From contig CAZICK010000031.1 in NCBI GenBank assembly GCA_964537505.1, positions 1-40,858 on the forward strand: a stretch of DNA of 40,858 nucleotides. Reading direction: 5' to 3'. Position 1 is the first letter of the stretch, and the number at the start of each line of letters is the position of its first letter. This document shows, piece by piece, positions 32,251 through 40,504 of the stretch. A program made the position numbers and the translations under genes. The stretch is from DAINBT01 sp036732785. Its GTDB lineage: Bacteria > Planctomycetota > Phycisphaerae > Sedimentisphaerales > SM23-30. Under the pieces are notes generated by a model. That model was not told where the DNA came from. It was given only the letters and a program-made list of their open reading frames with translations, and did not search any database.

Positions 32251-33339
32251 TTACTGATCAGTAACGTGCTGGGCCACCATGTCGCCGACTTCGCTGGTGG
32301 AGCAGCCCATTTTGCCCGCAGCCATGCTCTTGAGCTTGTTAGCGGTTACATATTTGACCGCATTCTCAATGGCATTGGCGGCTTTTCCCTCGCCGAGGGT
32401 TTCGAGCATCATCGAGGCGGCACAGATCGCCGCTAACGGGTTGATTACGCCCATACCGGTATATTTCGGGGCTGATCCGCCGATAGGTTCGAACATGCTT
32501 ACGCCGCCAGGGTCGGGGTTAATGTTTCCGCCGGCTGCCAGGCCCATGCCGCCCTGGGTGATGGCGCCAAGGTCGGTGATAATATCGCCGAACATATTGC
32601 CGGTAACCAGTACGTCAAACCATTCGGGGCTTTTGACCATCCACATACAACACGCATCGACATGGTAATAGTCACGGCGAATATCCGGGTATTCCTTTTC
32701 GCCCATTTCTTTAAAAGCGCGTTCCCACAGATTGTACACATAAGTCAGAACGTTAGTCTTGCCGACCAAACCGAGGGTGTTGTCCTTGGCTTTGCCCTGT
32801 GCCTTTTTGCCGTGTTTGCGGGCGTATTCGAAGGCGTATTTCAAACAGCGGTCCACCTGGAAGCGATTATAAACCGCCGACTGCACTGCTACTTCGTTAG
32901 GCGTACCCTTCATGGAAAAACCACCGACGCCGGTATAAAGGTCGCCGGTGTTTTCGCGCACCACTACGTAATCGATTTCCTTCGGGCCTTTATTTTTCAA
33001 AGGCGTTTCCACGCCCGGATAGAGCCGCACCGGCCGCAGGTTGATATACTGATCCAGCTCGAAACGAGCCTTAAGTAAAATACCCTTTTCCAGAATTCCC
33101 GGCGCAACGTCCGGATGACCGATGGCGCCCAGCAGAATCGTATCGAATCCTCGCAGCTCCTCAACGGCGATATCCGGCAGGGTTTCGCCGGTTCGCTTAT
33201 AGCGCTCGCCGCCAAAGTCGAACTCGGTAGCTTCGTATTTGAAGCCAAACTTGGCCGCGGCAGCTTCCAAAACCTTAACCGCTTCGTTTATACATTCAGG
33301 TCCCGTTCCATCGCCAGGTATTACCGCAATTTTGTACAC
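32251..33339 (-). CDS. leuB: 3-isopropylmalate dehydrogenase
   Basis: 362 residues. I place the start at the GTG at 33339, 8 nt after AAAGGA; a TTG 6 nt upstream is too close to the ribosome site. The n-terminus YKIAVIPGDGTGPE and the central VRENTGDLYTGVGG are typical of the isopropylmalate/isocitrate dehydrogenase family, with metal-binding Asp residues in GNMFGDIITDLGA. The short NAD-type (archaeal-like) form is used. It catalyses the third step of leucine synthesis. Family members overlap with isocitrate dehydrogenase, but the setting next to leuD, leuC and leuA makes leuB the best call. Confidence 0.92.
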   Translation of the reverse strand: MYKIAVIPGDGTGPECINEAVKVLEAAAAKFGFKYEATEFDFGGERYKRTGETLPDIAVEELRGFDTILLGAIGHPDVAPGILEKGILLKARFELDQYINLRPVRLYPGVETPLKNKGPKEIDYVVVRENTGDLYTGVGGFSMKGTPNEVAVQSAVYNRFQVDRCLKYAFEYARKHGKKAQGKAKDNTLGLVGKTNVLTYVYNLWERAFKEMGEKEYPDIRRDYYHVDACCMWMVKSPEWFDVLVTGNMFGDIITDLGAITQGGMGLAAGGNINPDPGGVSMFEPIGGSAPKYTGMGVINPLAAICAASMMLETLGEGKAANAIENAVKYVTANKLKSMAAGKMGCSTSEVGDMVAQHVTDQ

Positions 33340-33372
33340 TATCAAATTCCTTTCATAAATCTGAAACTACAA

Positions 33373-33393
33373 ATAATTTTTAGAGGCTCCCTT
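33373..33393. repeat. Dispersed intergenic 21-bp motif, copy 2
   Basis: TTAGAGGCTCCCTT preceded by ATAATTT, 20/21 identical to 12340-12360. Lies 10 nt downstream of the leuD stop, in the leuD-leuB gap. Confidence 0.6.
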
Positions 33394-33402
33394 CTGTTAT
33401 TG

Positions 33403-33885
33403 CTATTTTTTTGCCAATTTATTTAGCAAGCCGCCCGCCTCGATTATCTCCAGCGCGAAATCCGGCAGTGGAGTAAATTCGTACGTTTGGCCGTTGCTCA
33501 GATTGGTTATTTTACCGTTTCCAGCGTCGATATCAAGCTCATCACCATTACTTATTTTTTGTGCGATGCCAGGACATTCCACTACCAGAAATCCACAGTT
33601 GATGGCGTTTCGGTAAAATATGCGAGCGAACGAACCGGCCAAGACGGCGGCCACCCCGGCTCCGCGTATGGCCCATACGGCATGTTCACGTGAGGAGCCA
33701 CAGCCGAAATCTTCCCCAGCCACGATGAAATCGCCGGGAGCGACCCTGCTGACGAACTCGGTATCGATATCTTCCATGCAGTGCCGGGCCAACTCCGCTT
33801 CGTCGTCGGTATTTAGATACCTGGCCGGGATGATCTCGTCGGTGTTAATGTGATTTTTATTATAAACGTGTGCCTTTGCCATCAT
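33403..33885 (-). CDS. leuD: 3-isopropylmalate dehydratase small subunit
   Basis: 160 residues, the short form of LeuD found with archaeal-type LeuC. The swivelling domain signature GCGSSREHAVWA is intact, and NTDEIIPARYL is at the n-terminus. With LeuC it isomerises 2-isopropylmalate to 3-isopropylmalate. Two adjacent ATG codons (33885 and 33882) both lie close to AAAGGA. It lies 75 nt behind the PLP-enzyme gene that separates it from leuC. Confidence 0.92.
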   Translation of the reverse strand: MMAKAHVYNKNHINTDEIIPARYLNTDDEAELARHCMEDIDTEFVSRVAPGDFIVAGEDFGCGSSREHAVWAIRGAGVAAVLAGSFARIFYRNAINCGFLVVECPGIAQKISNGDELDIDAGNGKITNLSNGQTYEFTPLPDFALEIIEAGGLLNKLAKK

Positions 33886-33960
33886 AATAATCCTTTCACC
33901 ACACCGGCCGTCAAACGCTCACGCGTTCGCCCAAAGGCGTTTATCACATGGTCAGTATAT

Positions 33961-35106
33961 TTAAACTTTTTTCAGTGCCTGTTCGAGATCTTTAAGCAGG
34001 ATGTCGGCTTTTTCGATGCCGGCGGAGAGGCGAACGGTGTTCATCTCTACGCCAAATGTACAACGTCGTTCTTCCGGCAGATACAACATTGTTGTCAGAT
34101 AGGGAATGCAAATCAGCGATTCGGTAGCTCCCAAACTGACTGCATGAATTATTACATTCAGGGCGTCGATAAACTTCTTGGCGTCCTCCTGGTCTTTTCC
34201 CACCTCGAAACATAAGACGCCGCCAAACCCGTTTTTCATTTGTCGGCAGGCGGTAGCGTGACCTGGGTCGGTTTTCAGGCCGGGATATTGTATGTTAGAG
34301 ATTTTAGGATGTCCGGCCAGATACTCAGCCATGGCCAGGGCGTTGTCAGCCATGGCCTGTGCTCTTAACTCAAAGGTTTTAAGGCCTCGCTCCAGCAACG
34401 AAGCTGAATAAGCATCGAGAGTCGTGCCGATAGCCTGGCGGGTAAACCATAAGTCATCATACCGCTTCTTAGAGCCTGCGATGGCGCCGGCCATAAGGTC
34501 GTTGTGTCCGCCCAGTCCCTTGGTAGCGCTGTGCACTACCAGGTCGGCGCCCAGCGATAATGGTTTTTGATGGTATGGCGTGGCAAAGGTATTATCCACC
34601 ACAAACATCGCGCCAACCTTGTGCGCTTCTTTGCTCACCGCTGCGATGTCCACGGTCTTGCACAGCGGGTTACTGGGCGTCTCGCATAAAATCATTTTGG
34701 TATTGTCTTTGATGTATTCGTCGATCTTATCACTTTTGGCGGCGTCGAGCCAGGTTATCTCCACTCCCAGCCGCTCTAAGATGAGAGAGACCTTGTAATG
34801 AGCACCGTAAATGTCATGAAAAAGAATGAGATGATCGCCCCCGCTGAGGTATGTCAGATAAATCGCGGTGCAGGCGGCCATACCGGTAGTGCAAATCACA
34901 CAATCCTGTGCTCCTTCCATGGCGGCAATCTTTTTCTCGACCGCCCTTACTGTCGGATTGTCATCGCGGTGATACGTATAGCCGTCGATTTCGCCGGCGG
35001 TGATCTGACGCAGCACTTCAAACGAATCATACTCATAGTTCACGGCATTTACAATGGGGGTGACCATCGGCCGGTTACCGTAAGGGGTTAAAGGATCTGT
35101 AGCCAT
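33961..35106 (-). CDS. Cys/Met-metabolism PLP enzyme (cystathionine gamma-synthase/methionine gamma-lyase family)
   Basis: 381 residues of the trans-sulfuration family. The PLP lysine is K196 in VVHSATKGLGGH; YHRDDNPT (R47) corresponds to the phosphate-binding Y-x-R-x-x-N-P-T, and Y100 to the catalytic tyrosine. Members include cystathionine gamma-synthase, cystathionine and methionine gamma-lyases and O-acetylhomoserine sulfhydrylase; sequence inspection does not separate these. It is inserted between leuC and leuD in an otherwise canonical leucine operon, with 56 and 75 nt gaps, so it is likely cotranscribed. A link of methionine or 2-oxobutyrate supply to branched-chain synthesis is conceivable. 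Confidence 0.88.
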   Translation of the reverse strand: MATDPLTPYGNRPMVTPIVNAVNYEYDSFEVLRQITAGEIDGYTYHRDDNPTVRAVEKKIAAMEGAQDCVICTTGMAACTAIYLTYLSGGDHLILFHDIYGAHYKVSLILERLGVEITWLDAAKSDKIDEYIKDNTKMILCETPSNPLCKTVDIAAVSKEAHKVGAMFVVDNTFATPYHQKPLSLGADLVVHSATKGLGGHNDLMAGAIAGSKKRYDDLWFTRQAIGTTLDAYSASLLERGLKTFELRAQAMADNALAMAEYLAGHPKISNIQYPGLKTDPGHATACRQMKNGFGGVLCFEVGKDQEDAKKFIDALNVIIHAVSLGATESLICIPYLTTMLYLPEERRCTFGVEMNTVRLSAGIEKADILLKDLEQALKKV

Positions 35107-35162
35107 TGTTTTTTTACCTTTTTTTAGTTAAGTTTTTAATACAATTTCCTATACGTTGGAAT

Positions 35163-36425
35163 TTACAAATATTTCCTTGGGTCTGCCAACTTTCCTTCGA
35201 TGGCCGAGGCCGCGGCGGTAGCGGGGCTGGCCAGATAAACTTCACTTTTTTGGTGTCCCATCCGTCCCACAAAATTACGATTAGTCGTGCTGACACATCT
35301 TTCACCAGCGGCAAGTATCCCCATGAAACCGCCAAGGCAGGCGCCGCAGGTCGGGGCGGATATCACACAACCGGCATCGTAAAACACATCGAACAGTTTC
35401 TCATCCATGGCCTGCTTCCATATTTCGGGGGTGGCCGGAACAATGATGGTACGAATGGCCGCCTTTTTGCCTTTGAGGATCGACGCGGCGATTCTGAGGT
35501 CTTCGATTCGGCCGTTGGTGCAACTGCCGATATAAGATTGGTCCATAGCCAAACCCGCGACTTCACTTATGCCCTTGCCGTTGCCGGGCAGATGGGGCAG
35601 GGCTACCATCGGTTCGAGCCCCGAGCAATCGAATTCTTCGGTCCGTTCATATTGGGCATCGCCGTCCGAGGCGTAAACGGTGTAATCTTTTTTGCCGGAC
35701 AGGTGCTCATCCAGATACGCTTTGGTCACATCGTCAACCGGCATGATGCCGTTTTTACCGCCGGCCTCGATGGCCATGTTGGTGATGGTCATGCGGGCTT
35801 CCATTGTCATATCGGCCAGGATGGGTCCGGTAAATTCCATGGCCTTGTAACGGGCGCCGTCCGTGCCGATGCGAGTGATAACAGCCAGTATCACGTCTTT
35901 GCTGTACACGCCGAGTGAAAGCTTACCGTTGAGTACAAACTTTATGGTGTCAGGCACGCGGAACCAAAGGCGGCCGGTGGCAATGGCGGCGGCCAGATCG
36001 GTTGAGCCGATGCCGGTGCTGAACGCTCCGAACGCCCCGTACGTACAGGTGTGGCTGTCACCGCCGACGATCACTTCACCGGGTCTTATGTGTCCCTGTT
36101 CCGGCAGCAGAGCGTGACAGACTCCCGCCCGGCCCAACGGATAGTAATATTTGATATTGTGCCTTTTGCACCAGTCATCAAGACGTTTGTGAAGTTCGGC
36201 ACTTTTGATATCCTTGGCCGGTTGAAAATGGTCCGGGGTTACGACGATCTTCTCGCGGTCGAACACCCTATCCATGCTTTTACGGGCCAACATGCTTATC
36301 GCTGCCGGCGTTGTCACATCATGACACATTACCACGTCGATCCCGGCATCGATGAGAATACCCGGTTTTACCACGGCACCGCCGCAGTGGGCGGCCAGTA
36401 TTTTTTCGGTGATCGTCATTGACAT
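35163..36425 (-). CDS. leuC: 3-isopropylmalate dehydratase large subunit
   Basis: 420 residues, the shorter LeuC/homoaconitase-type large subunit. Cluster-binding cysteines are in GSCTNGRIEDL and the paired C in APTCGACLGG; VGGDSHTCTYGAFGAF is the substrate-binding stretch. It binds a [4Fe-4S] cluster and works with LeuD. The gene starts 16 nt after leuA stops; ATG codons at 36425 and 36419 are both possible. Homoaconitase activity cannot be excluded, but the operon supports leucine synthesis. Confidence 0.93.
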   Translation of the reverse strand: MSMTITEKILAAHCGGAVVKPGILIDAGIDVVMCHDVTTPAAISMLARKSMDRVFDREKIVVTPDHFQPAKDIKSAELHKRLDDWCKRHNIKYYYPLGRAGVCHALLPEQGHIRPGEVIVGGDSHTCTYGAFGAFSTGIGSTDLAAAIATGRLWFRVPDTIKFVLNGKLSLGVYSKDVILAVITRIGTDGARYKAMEFTGPILADMTMEARMTITNMAIEAGGKNGIMPVDDVTKAYLDEHLSGKKDYTVYASDGDAQYERTEEFDCSGLEPMVALPHLPGNGKGISEVAGLAMDQSYIGSCTNGRIEDLRIAASILKGKKAAIRTIIVPATPEIWKQAMDEKLFDVFYDAGCVISAPTCGACLGGFMGILAAGERCVSTTNRNFVGRMGHQKSEVYLASPATAAASAIEGKLADPRKYL

Positions 36426-36441
36426 ATTGGTTAATTCTTTT

Positions 36442-38004
36442 TCACGGATTGGTTTGTGACTTTTTGTCGCTTCCGTTATTGCCGCGGGCCATCATGTGGT
36501 TCAAGGCGCTGATATACGCCTTGGCCGATGCTTCGATAATATCGGTGCTCACGCCTCGCCCGACATATACCCTGCCTTCGTGCCGAATCCGCAGTACCGC
36601 TTCTCCCAGCGCTTCACTGCTGCCGGTCACGGCTCGAATACTGTAGTTTTCCAATTCGGGGTTCAAACCGGTGGCCTTGGTGATGGCGTTATAAGTCGCA
36701 TCAACCGGTCCGTCGCCCCAGGCTGCTTCCTGGAGGGTCTGCCCCTGACGATTGATCCGTACCGTAGCGCTTGGCAGGGTACCGGTACCGCAACTGCACT
36801 GCAGATAATCCAGATGAAACACCTCGGGAATATCTGCTATTCCATCATCCAGCATCGCTATGATGTCCTCGTCGAAAACCTCTTTTTTCTTGTCGGCCAG
36901 TGCCATGAATTTTTCGTACACATCCTGCAGTTGTTGTTTGTTCAAATCGAAACCTAATTCCGCGCAGCGCACCTTAAAGCCATGCCGGCCGGAATGGCGA
37001 CCCAACACCATTTTGCTACCGGTAAGGCCTACCGATTCCGGCGTCATGATCTCGTATGTGCTGCGGTTCTTGAGCATTCCGTCCACGTGAATGCCCGACT
37101 CGTGGGCAAAGGCATTGTCACCAACAATTGCCTTGTTCGGCTGAACTACAATTCCCATCAGTCTGGAAACCAGTTGGCTGGTACGATATATCTCGGTGGT
37201 GTTGATCTGTGTTTCAACGCCAAAAATATCCTTACGCACCTTGATAGCCATCACTACTTCTTCCAGCGAGGTGTTACCAGCCCGTTCACCCAGGCCGTTA
37301 ATCGTGCATTCTACCTGACGGGCGCCGTTGAGTACGCCGGCCAGGGAATTTGATGTCGCAAGTCCCAGATCGTTATGGCAATGGGTGCTGAGAATAATGT
37401 TCTCTATGCCCGGTACGTTCTCACGTAAGCTCGCTATCAATTGACCGTACACGTGTGGAATCGCATAGCCGACGGTATCCGGTATATTGATCGTTGTGGC
37501 TCCGGCCTCTATGACAGCCTGGATAATTTCATACAGAAACTTGATGTCACTTCGCGGAGCATCCTGACCACTAAATTCAACATCGTCAGTACAACTCTTT
37601 GCATGCCTGACGGCCTCTACCGCCTTGGCCAACACCTCCGAGGGCTTCATTTTCAGCATGTGTTCCATCTGCACCGGGCTGGTGCTGGTGAAGGTGTGTA
37701 TCCGCCAGCGACTGGCCGGCGACAGCGCATCGGCGGCAACGTCGATGTCTTTGATTACTGTTCGTGCCAGGCCCGCAATTACCGGGCCGGTCACTTCTTC
37801 GCTGATCCGCCGGACCGACTCGAACTGTACGGGGGAACTGATGGGAAAACCCGCCTCAATTATATCCACCCCTAATCGGGCCAACTGCTGGGCGATTTCC
37901 AGTTTTTCCAGCAGGTTCAGACTGGCGCCGGGACTCTGCTCGGCGTCCCGCAGCGTCGAATCGAATATCACCACATGGCTTTTTGTCGTATCTTCTGTTG
38001 ACAT
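36442..38004 (-). CDS. leuA: 2-isopropylmalate synthase
   Basis: 520 residues, full-length LeuA. The TIM-barrel start IFDSTLRDAEQSPG has the metal-binding Asp and catalytic Arg, HCHNDLGLA gives the metal-binding histidines, and the C-terminal leucine-binding regulatory domain (about 390-505) is present, so feedback inhibition by leucine is expected. GGAGG stands 9 nt before the ATG. It heads the operon leuA-leuC-PLP enzyme-leuD-leuB-GTPase. The upstream region contains an extended -10 promoter, a leader hairpin and a further structured region. Confidence 0.96.
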   Translation of the reverse strand: MSTEDTTKSHVVIFDSTLRDAEQSPGASLNLLEKLEIAQQLARLGVDIIEAGFPISSPVQFESVRRISEEVTGPVIAGLARTVIKDIDVAADALSPASRWRIHTFTSTSPVQMEHMLKMKPSEVLAKAVEAVRHAKSCTDDVEFSGQDAPRSDIKFLYEIIQAVIEAGATTINIPDTVGYAIPHVYGQLIASLRENVPGIENIILSTHCHNDLGLATSNSLAGVLNGARQVECTINGLGERAGNTSLEEVVMAIKVRKDIFGVETQINTTEIYRTSQLVSRLMGIVVQPNKAIVGDNAFAHESGIHVDGMLKNRSTYEIMTPESVGLTGSKMVLGRHSGRHGFKVRCAELGFDLNKQQLQDVYEKFMALADKKKEVFDEDIIAMLDDGIADIPEVFHLDYLQCSCGTGTLPSATVRINRQGQTLQEAAWGDGPVDATYNAITKATGLNPELENYSIRAVTGSSEALGEAVLRIRHEGRVYVGRGVSTDIIEASAKAYISALNHMMARGNNGSDKKSQTNP

Positions 38005-38024
38005 AACAAAATACCTCCATTACA

Positions 38025-38056
38025 TTTGCCCCGGAAAACCATACAATTGGGGCAAA
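38025..38056 (-). promoter_or_regulatory. Leader hairpin directly upstream of the leuA ribosome site
   Basis: On the minus strand TTTGCCCC and GGGGCAAA form a perfect 8-bp stem with a 16-nt loop, 6 nt upstream of the GGAGG of leuA. From the promoter at 38065-38073 the transcript would start almost at the hairpin. It may stabilise the mRNA 5' end or modulate translation. Confidence 0.5.
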
Positions 38057-38064
38057 GATTAACC

Positions 38065-38073
38065 ATTATACCA
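38065..38073 (-). promoter_or_regulatory. Extended -10 promoter TGGTATAAT for leuA
   Basis: On the minus strand TGG followed by a perfect TATAAT (38070-38065), giving a start near 38058 and a leader of about 53 nt. No good -35 is visible, as is usual for extended -10 promoters. Confidence 0.5.
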
Positions 38074-38291
38074 AAAAATTACAAGGGGAACAGGGTTTTT
38101 TGACGGTCCCAACCGTTTTATTTGATGAGGGCCTTTTAGCTGCGATATGCTAAAAGACCCATAATAGCAGCAACTGTAAAGATATAGGCCCTTCTTGACA
38201 GGCCCCCCATGCGCAGACCAACCCACCGCCTGAGATAGTGTTTCCCAATGGCTCAACAGGTTCCATGACATTTCGCTGCTCAAAGTTCATA
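38073..38291 (-). ncRNA. Putative structured RNA or attenuator leader upstream of leuA
   Basis: A strong promoter (TTGCAA-N17-GATAAT) would start a minus-strand transcript near 38291 that runs to a T6 tract at 38078-38073. Inside are a 12-bp hairpin (GGGTCTTTTAGC 38160-38149 with GCTAAAAGGCCC 38140-38129, one T-G pair), a 5-bp hairpin ACGGT-TGGG-ACCGT (38116-38103), and long-range complements GGGGCC/GGCCCT, GGGTT/AACCC and GGGAA-ACA/TGTTCCC that would fold the whole into a rod. An alternative pairing of AGGGCCT (near 38190) with AGGCCCT competes with the 12-bp hairpin. This could be an amino-acid attenuator for leuA or a free RNA of about 215 nt (for example 6S-like). Not decidable by eye. 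Confidence 0.35.
38150..38266 (-). CDS. Possible leucine leader peptide (38 aa, Leu-rich C-terminus)
   Basis: A mini-ORF with ATG at 38266 (an in-frame ATG at 38290 would be leaderless) ends ...PISLQLLLLWVF, where five of six successive codons are leucine (TTA CAG TTG CTG CTA TTA), just before a stop codon embedded in the 5' arm of the 12-bp hairpin. This is the arrangement of leu operon leader peptides, and the next gene is leuA. No good ribosome site is visible before either ATG, and other frames here also look passable, so it remains a hypothesis. Confidence 0.3.
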   Translation of the reverse strand: MEPVEPLGNTISGGGLVCAWGACQEGPISLQLLLLWVF

Positions 38292-38297
38292 ATGAGC

Positions 38298-38326
38298 ATT
38301 ATCGGTCATTCCGTTCAGCTTTGCAA
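38298..38326 (-). promoter_or_regulatory. Candidate sigma70-type promoter for the leuA-upstream RNA
   Basis: On the minus strand TTGCAA (38326-38321), exactly 17 bp, and GATAAT (38303-38298). Predicted start near 38291. Confidence 0.5.
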
Positions 38327-38357
38327 GGGAAAAATTCACTATTTTAATTTTCGCAAA

Positions 38358-38430
38358 ATGTTCCAAACATCGTATCCGAAAAGTGTTCCAGAATCGTACC
38401 CTGAAAGTGTTCCAAACGTCATACAATGTG
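38358..38430 (+). repeat. Three imperfect direct repeats of about 24 bp (TGTTCCA...)
   Basis: TGTTCCAAACATCGTATCCG, TGTTCCAGAATCGTACCCTG and TGTTCCAAACGTCATACAAT start near 38358, 38383 and 38407, separated by GAAAAG/GAAAG. They lie in the 430-bp gap between the leuA-upstream RNA and the glycosyltransferase. The remainder of this gap (38431-38621) shows a T8 run and no convincing gene. Confidence 0.55.
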
Positions 38431-38621
38431 GCGTAAAGATCTTGGCTTTGGTAATGTTTTTTTTCGCATGATTGTTTCAGGATTTTCGCGGGATCATATT
38501 GGGTCATATATGGATCGAAGGGCAACTCCCGGTGAAAGTCTTATAATCATGGTAACTTAGTTAACCTGTAGGGTATGGGTAAGTGGTTTCTGCGGTAATC
38601 TAAAAAAACTTTTTCTTCGAT

Positions 38622-38651
38622 TTGCCTCAACCGTTATTTAGAGGTTATACT
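38622..38651 (+). promoter_or_regulatory. Candidate promoter of the GT-B glycosyltransferase
   Basis: TTGCCT (38622-38627), 18-bp spacer, TATACT (38646-38651), with the predicted start about 30 nt before the AGGAGG ribosome site. Confidence 0.45.
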
Positions 38652-38699
38652 TAACCGTAAGCAGCATTGACGCGGTTTAACTTGTTTAGGAGGTCGAAA

Positions 38700-40487
38700 T
38701 TGCGTCGTAGAAAAACCGTTGTTCACATAACAAATGATGCCGTTCGAAAATGTGCGCAAAACAGTAGAATAGGAGATGTGCTGGAAGGACTGTTCACTTC
38801 GCGGCCCTATCTTGACACCGTCGATCGCTCCATTCTTATCGGGCCTTTGTCTCGCACGGACGACGAGGCGCATAACCATCTCGATGAGAACCTTCGGATA
38901 CTTTATTCGTCTCTTGACGGTGTTGCCAATCACCCTTATTCCGATAACCTCACTGCGGCGGAGCGTAAGTTCGGCGTCTCAATTGTTTACGGTCATCGTG
39001 ATTATTACAATCGCGATACCGGTCAGCGCAGCCAGGTAGAGGTTGTTCTTATCGATGCCACCCGCGCAAACATTCACCCGGTTAACGTGTTAAAAGCCTG
39101 GATGTTTGACGAGTTCAATCTGCCCAGCGACCGTTATGAAAAAGACCTTCAATATGATCAGTGCGTCCGGCTGGCCCCGGCGGCCCTGGCTGTTTTACGA
39201 GCCATAGGCGCCTCCGATCCTGATTGCCCTACAGTTTTGATTTCTCACGATTACTCCGGTGTGCCTACGGTCCTGGCCGCCAATATGGATCCGCTTGGTG
39301 CATTCAAGACGATGTATTGTGCTCATGAGGTTCCCACCGTTCGCAGGATTGTCGAGACTTATCCCGGCCATGATACCATGTTCGACAATGCCATGAACTG
39401 GGCTAAGCAAAACAACTATTATCTCAGCGAAATGTTCGGGGCCCAAAATTTCTTCTTCCAGCATGCCCTGGTTACCGCCGGGCGCCATTGCGACAACATC
39501 GTTGCGATCAGCGACCGGGTTAAGCAGGAGTTGTGCTTTCTCGAACCGCACTTTGAAGCGGTTAACATCGACCTGGCTTATAGCGGATTGTCCGCCCATC
39601 CCATCAGTCTCAATCAGAAACAAACCAGCAAAGCCCGATTGCAGCAATACGTCCATAATCTGCTGGGTTATAAGCCGGATCACATTTTCACTCGTTTTAC
39701 TTCTATGACTGCCAGTGAGGCCTTGTGGCGCGATCTGCGGGTGCTGTACCATTTGGAGCAGCACTTCCAGCGTGACGGCCGAACCGGGGTTTATTTTCTG
39801 CTCAGCACCGATTCGCCGCTCTGTGATAAGCGGGACATCCACCATCATGAACAATCATGTAACTGGCCTGTGGCCCATCGTGAAGAGGACGGCGATCTCT
39901 CCGAACTCGAAGCCGACTTTTACACTTACATCCAGGAGTTCAATGCCCGCAATCGCAATATTAAAGCTATTCTTATCAATCAGCTCGACCGGAATAGTCA
40001 AAGATGTGGAAGCCGTATGCCCAAGGATATGGAGTTTGCGGATCTGCATCAAGGCAGCGACCTCGAATTTAATCAGAGCATCTATGAACCGCTCGGCGTC
40101 GCATCACTTGAAACCCTTGCCTTTGGCGGTTTAAGCGTTATAAGCGGCGTGTTCGGCTGTAATGGCTTGTTCGAGTCCTACAGATCGGCTGTCCCCGATA
40201 ATGTTATCGTTGCCGACTATAGCCAGATCGATTCTCATCAGTTTAACCGCGAGGACATTCTTGCCATCGAACAGTCCTGCCGCGATCAGATCGAAGACCG
40301 CGTAAGCGGACGTGTGGCGCAGATTATCCAACAACGGATTCCCCAAAACGATGAGCAAATTCAAAGTCTTCTTCAGCAGGGTGGAGAGTTTGTCAGCCAA
40401 ATGACCTGGGAGAGCGTCTGCGAGAAGTATTTTCTGCCCGCAATCGAGCGAGCCTACCACAAACGCCGTCCCCGGCAAATCGCTTAA
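38700..40487 (+). CDS. GT-B glycosyltransferase, glycogen/starch synthase-like
   Basis: 595 residues from a TTG at 38700, preferred because a perfect AGGAGG (38688-38693) stands 6 nt before it; a longer TTG start at 38667 has no ribosome site. The n-terminus VVHITNDAVRKC...GDVLEGL resembles the opening glycine-rich loop of GT-B synthases. Near the C-terminus SIYEPLGVASLETLAFGG carries the E-x7-E motif (E463, E471) that binds the donor nucleotide-sugar, as in GT4/GT5/GT3 enzymes. Substrate could be a glucan or another glycan. It is divergent from leuA and ends 17 bp before repeat copy 4. Subfamily assignment is uncertain. Confidence 0.75.
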   Translation: MRRRKTVVHITNDAVRKCAQNSRIGDVLEGLFTSRPYLDTVDRSILIGPLSRTDDEAHNHLDENLRILYSSLDGVANHPYSDNLTAAERKFGVSIVYGHRDYYNRDTGQRSQVEVVLIDATRANIHPVNVLKAWMFDEFNLPSDRYEKDLQYDQCVRLAPAALAVLRAIGASDPDCPTVLISHDYSGVPTVLAANMDPLGAFKTMYCAHEVPTVRRIVETYPGHDTMFDNAMNWAKQNNYYLSEMFGAQNFFFQHALVTAGRHCDNIVAISDRVKQELCFLEPHFEAVNIDLAYSGLSAHPISLNQKQTSKARLQQYVHNLLGYKPDHIFTRFTSMTASEALWRDLRVLYHLEQHFQRDGRTGVYFLLSTDSPLCDKRDIHHHEQSCNWPVAHREEDGDLSELEADFYTYIQEFNARNRNIKAILINQLDRNSQRCGSRMPKDMEFADLHQGSDLEFNQSIYEPLGVASLETLAFGGLSVISGVFGCNGLFESYRSAVPDNVIVADYSQIDSHQFNREDILAIEQSCRDQIEDRVSGRVAQIIQQRIPQNDEQIQSLLQQGGEFVSQMTWESVCEKYFLPAIERAYHKRRPRQIA

Positions 40488-40504
40488 CCGGCAGTTTGTG
40501 TGAA

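Noticed and set aside
38103..38116. T-box riboswitch for leuA, based on TGGGACCG in the minus-strand leader
   Set aside because: The motif is the loop and arm of a local 5-bp hairpin (ACGGT-TGGG-ACCGT); the downstream partner needed for an antiterminator helix and a recognisable Stem I are missing.
38059..38283. 74-codon minus-strand open frame upstream of leuA
   Set aside because: Needs a TTG start without ribosome site, and its frame ignores the hairpin and Leu-codon organisation; sequence resembles no protein I know.
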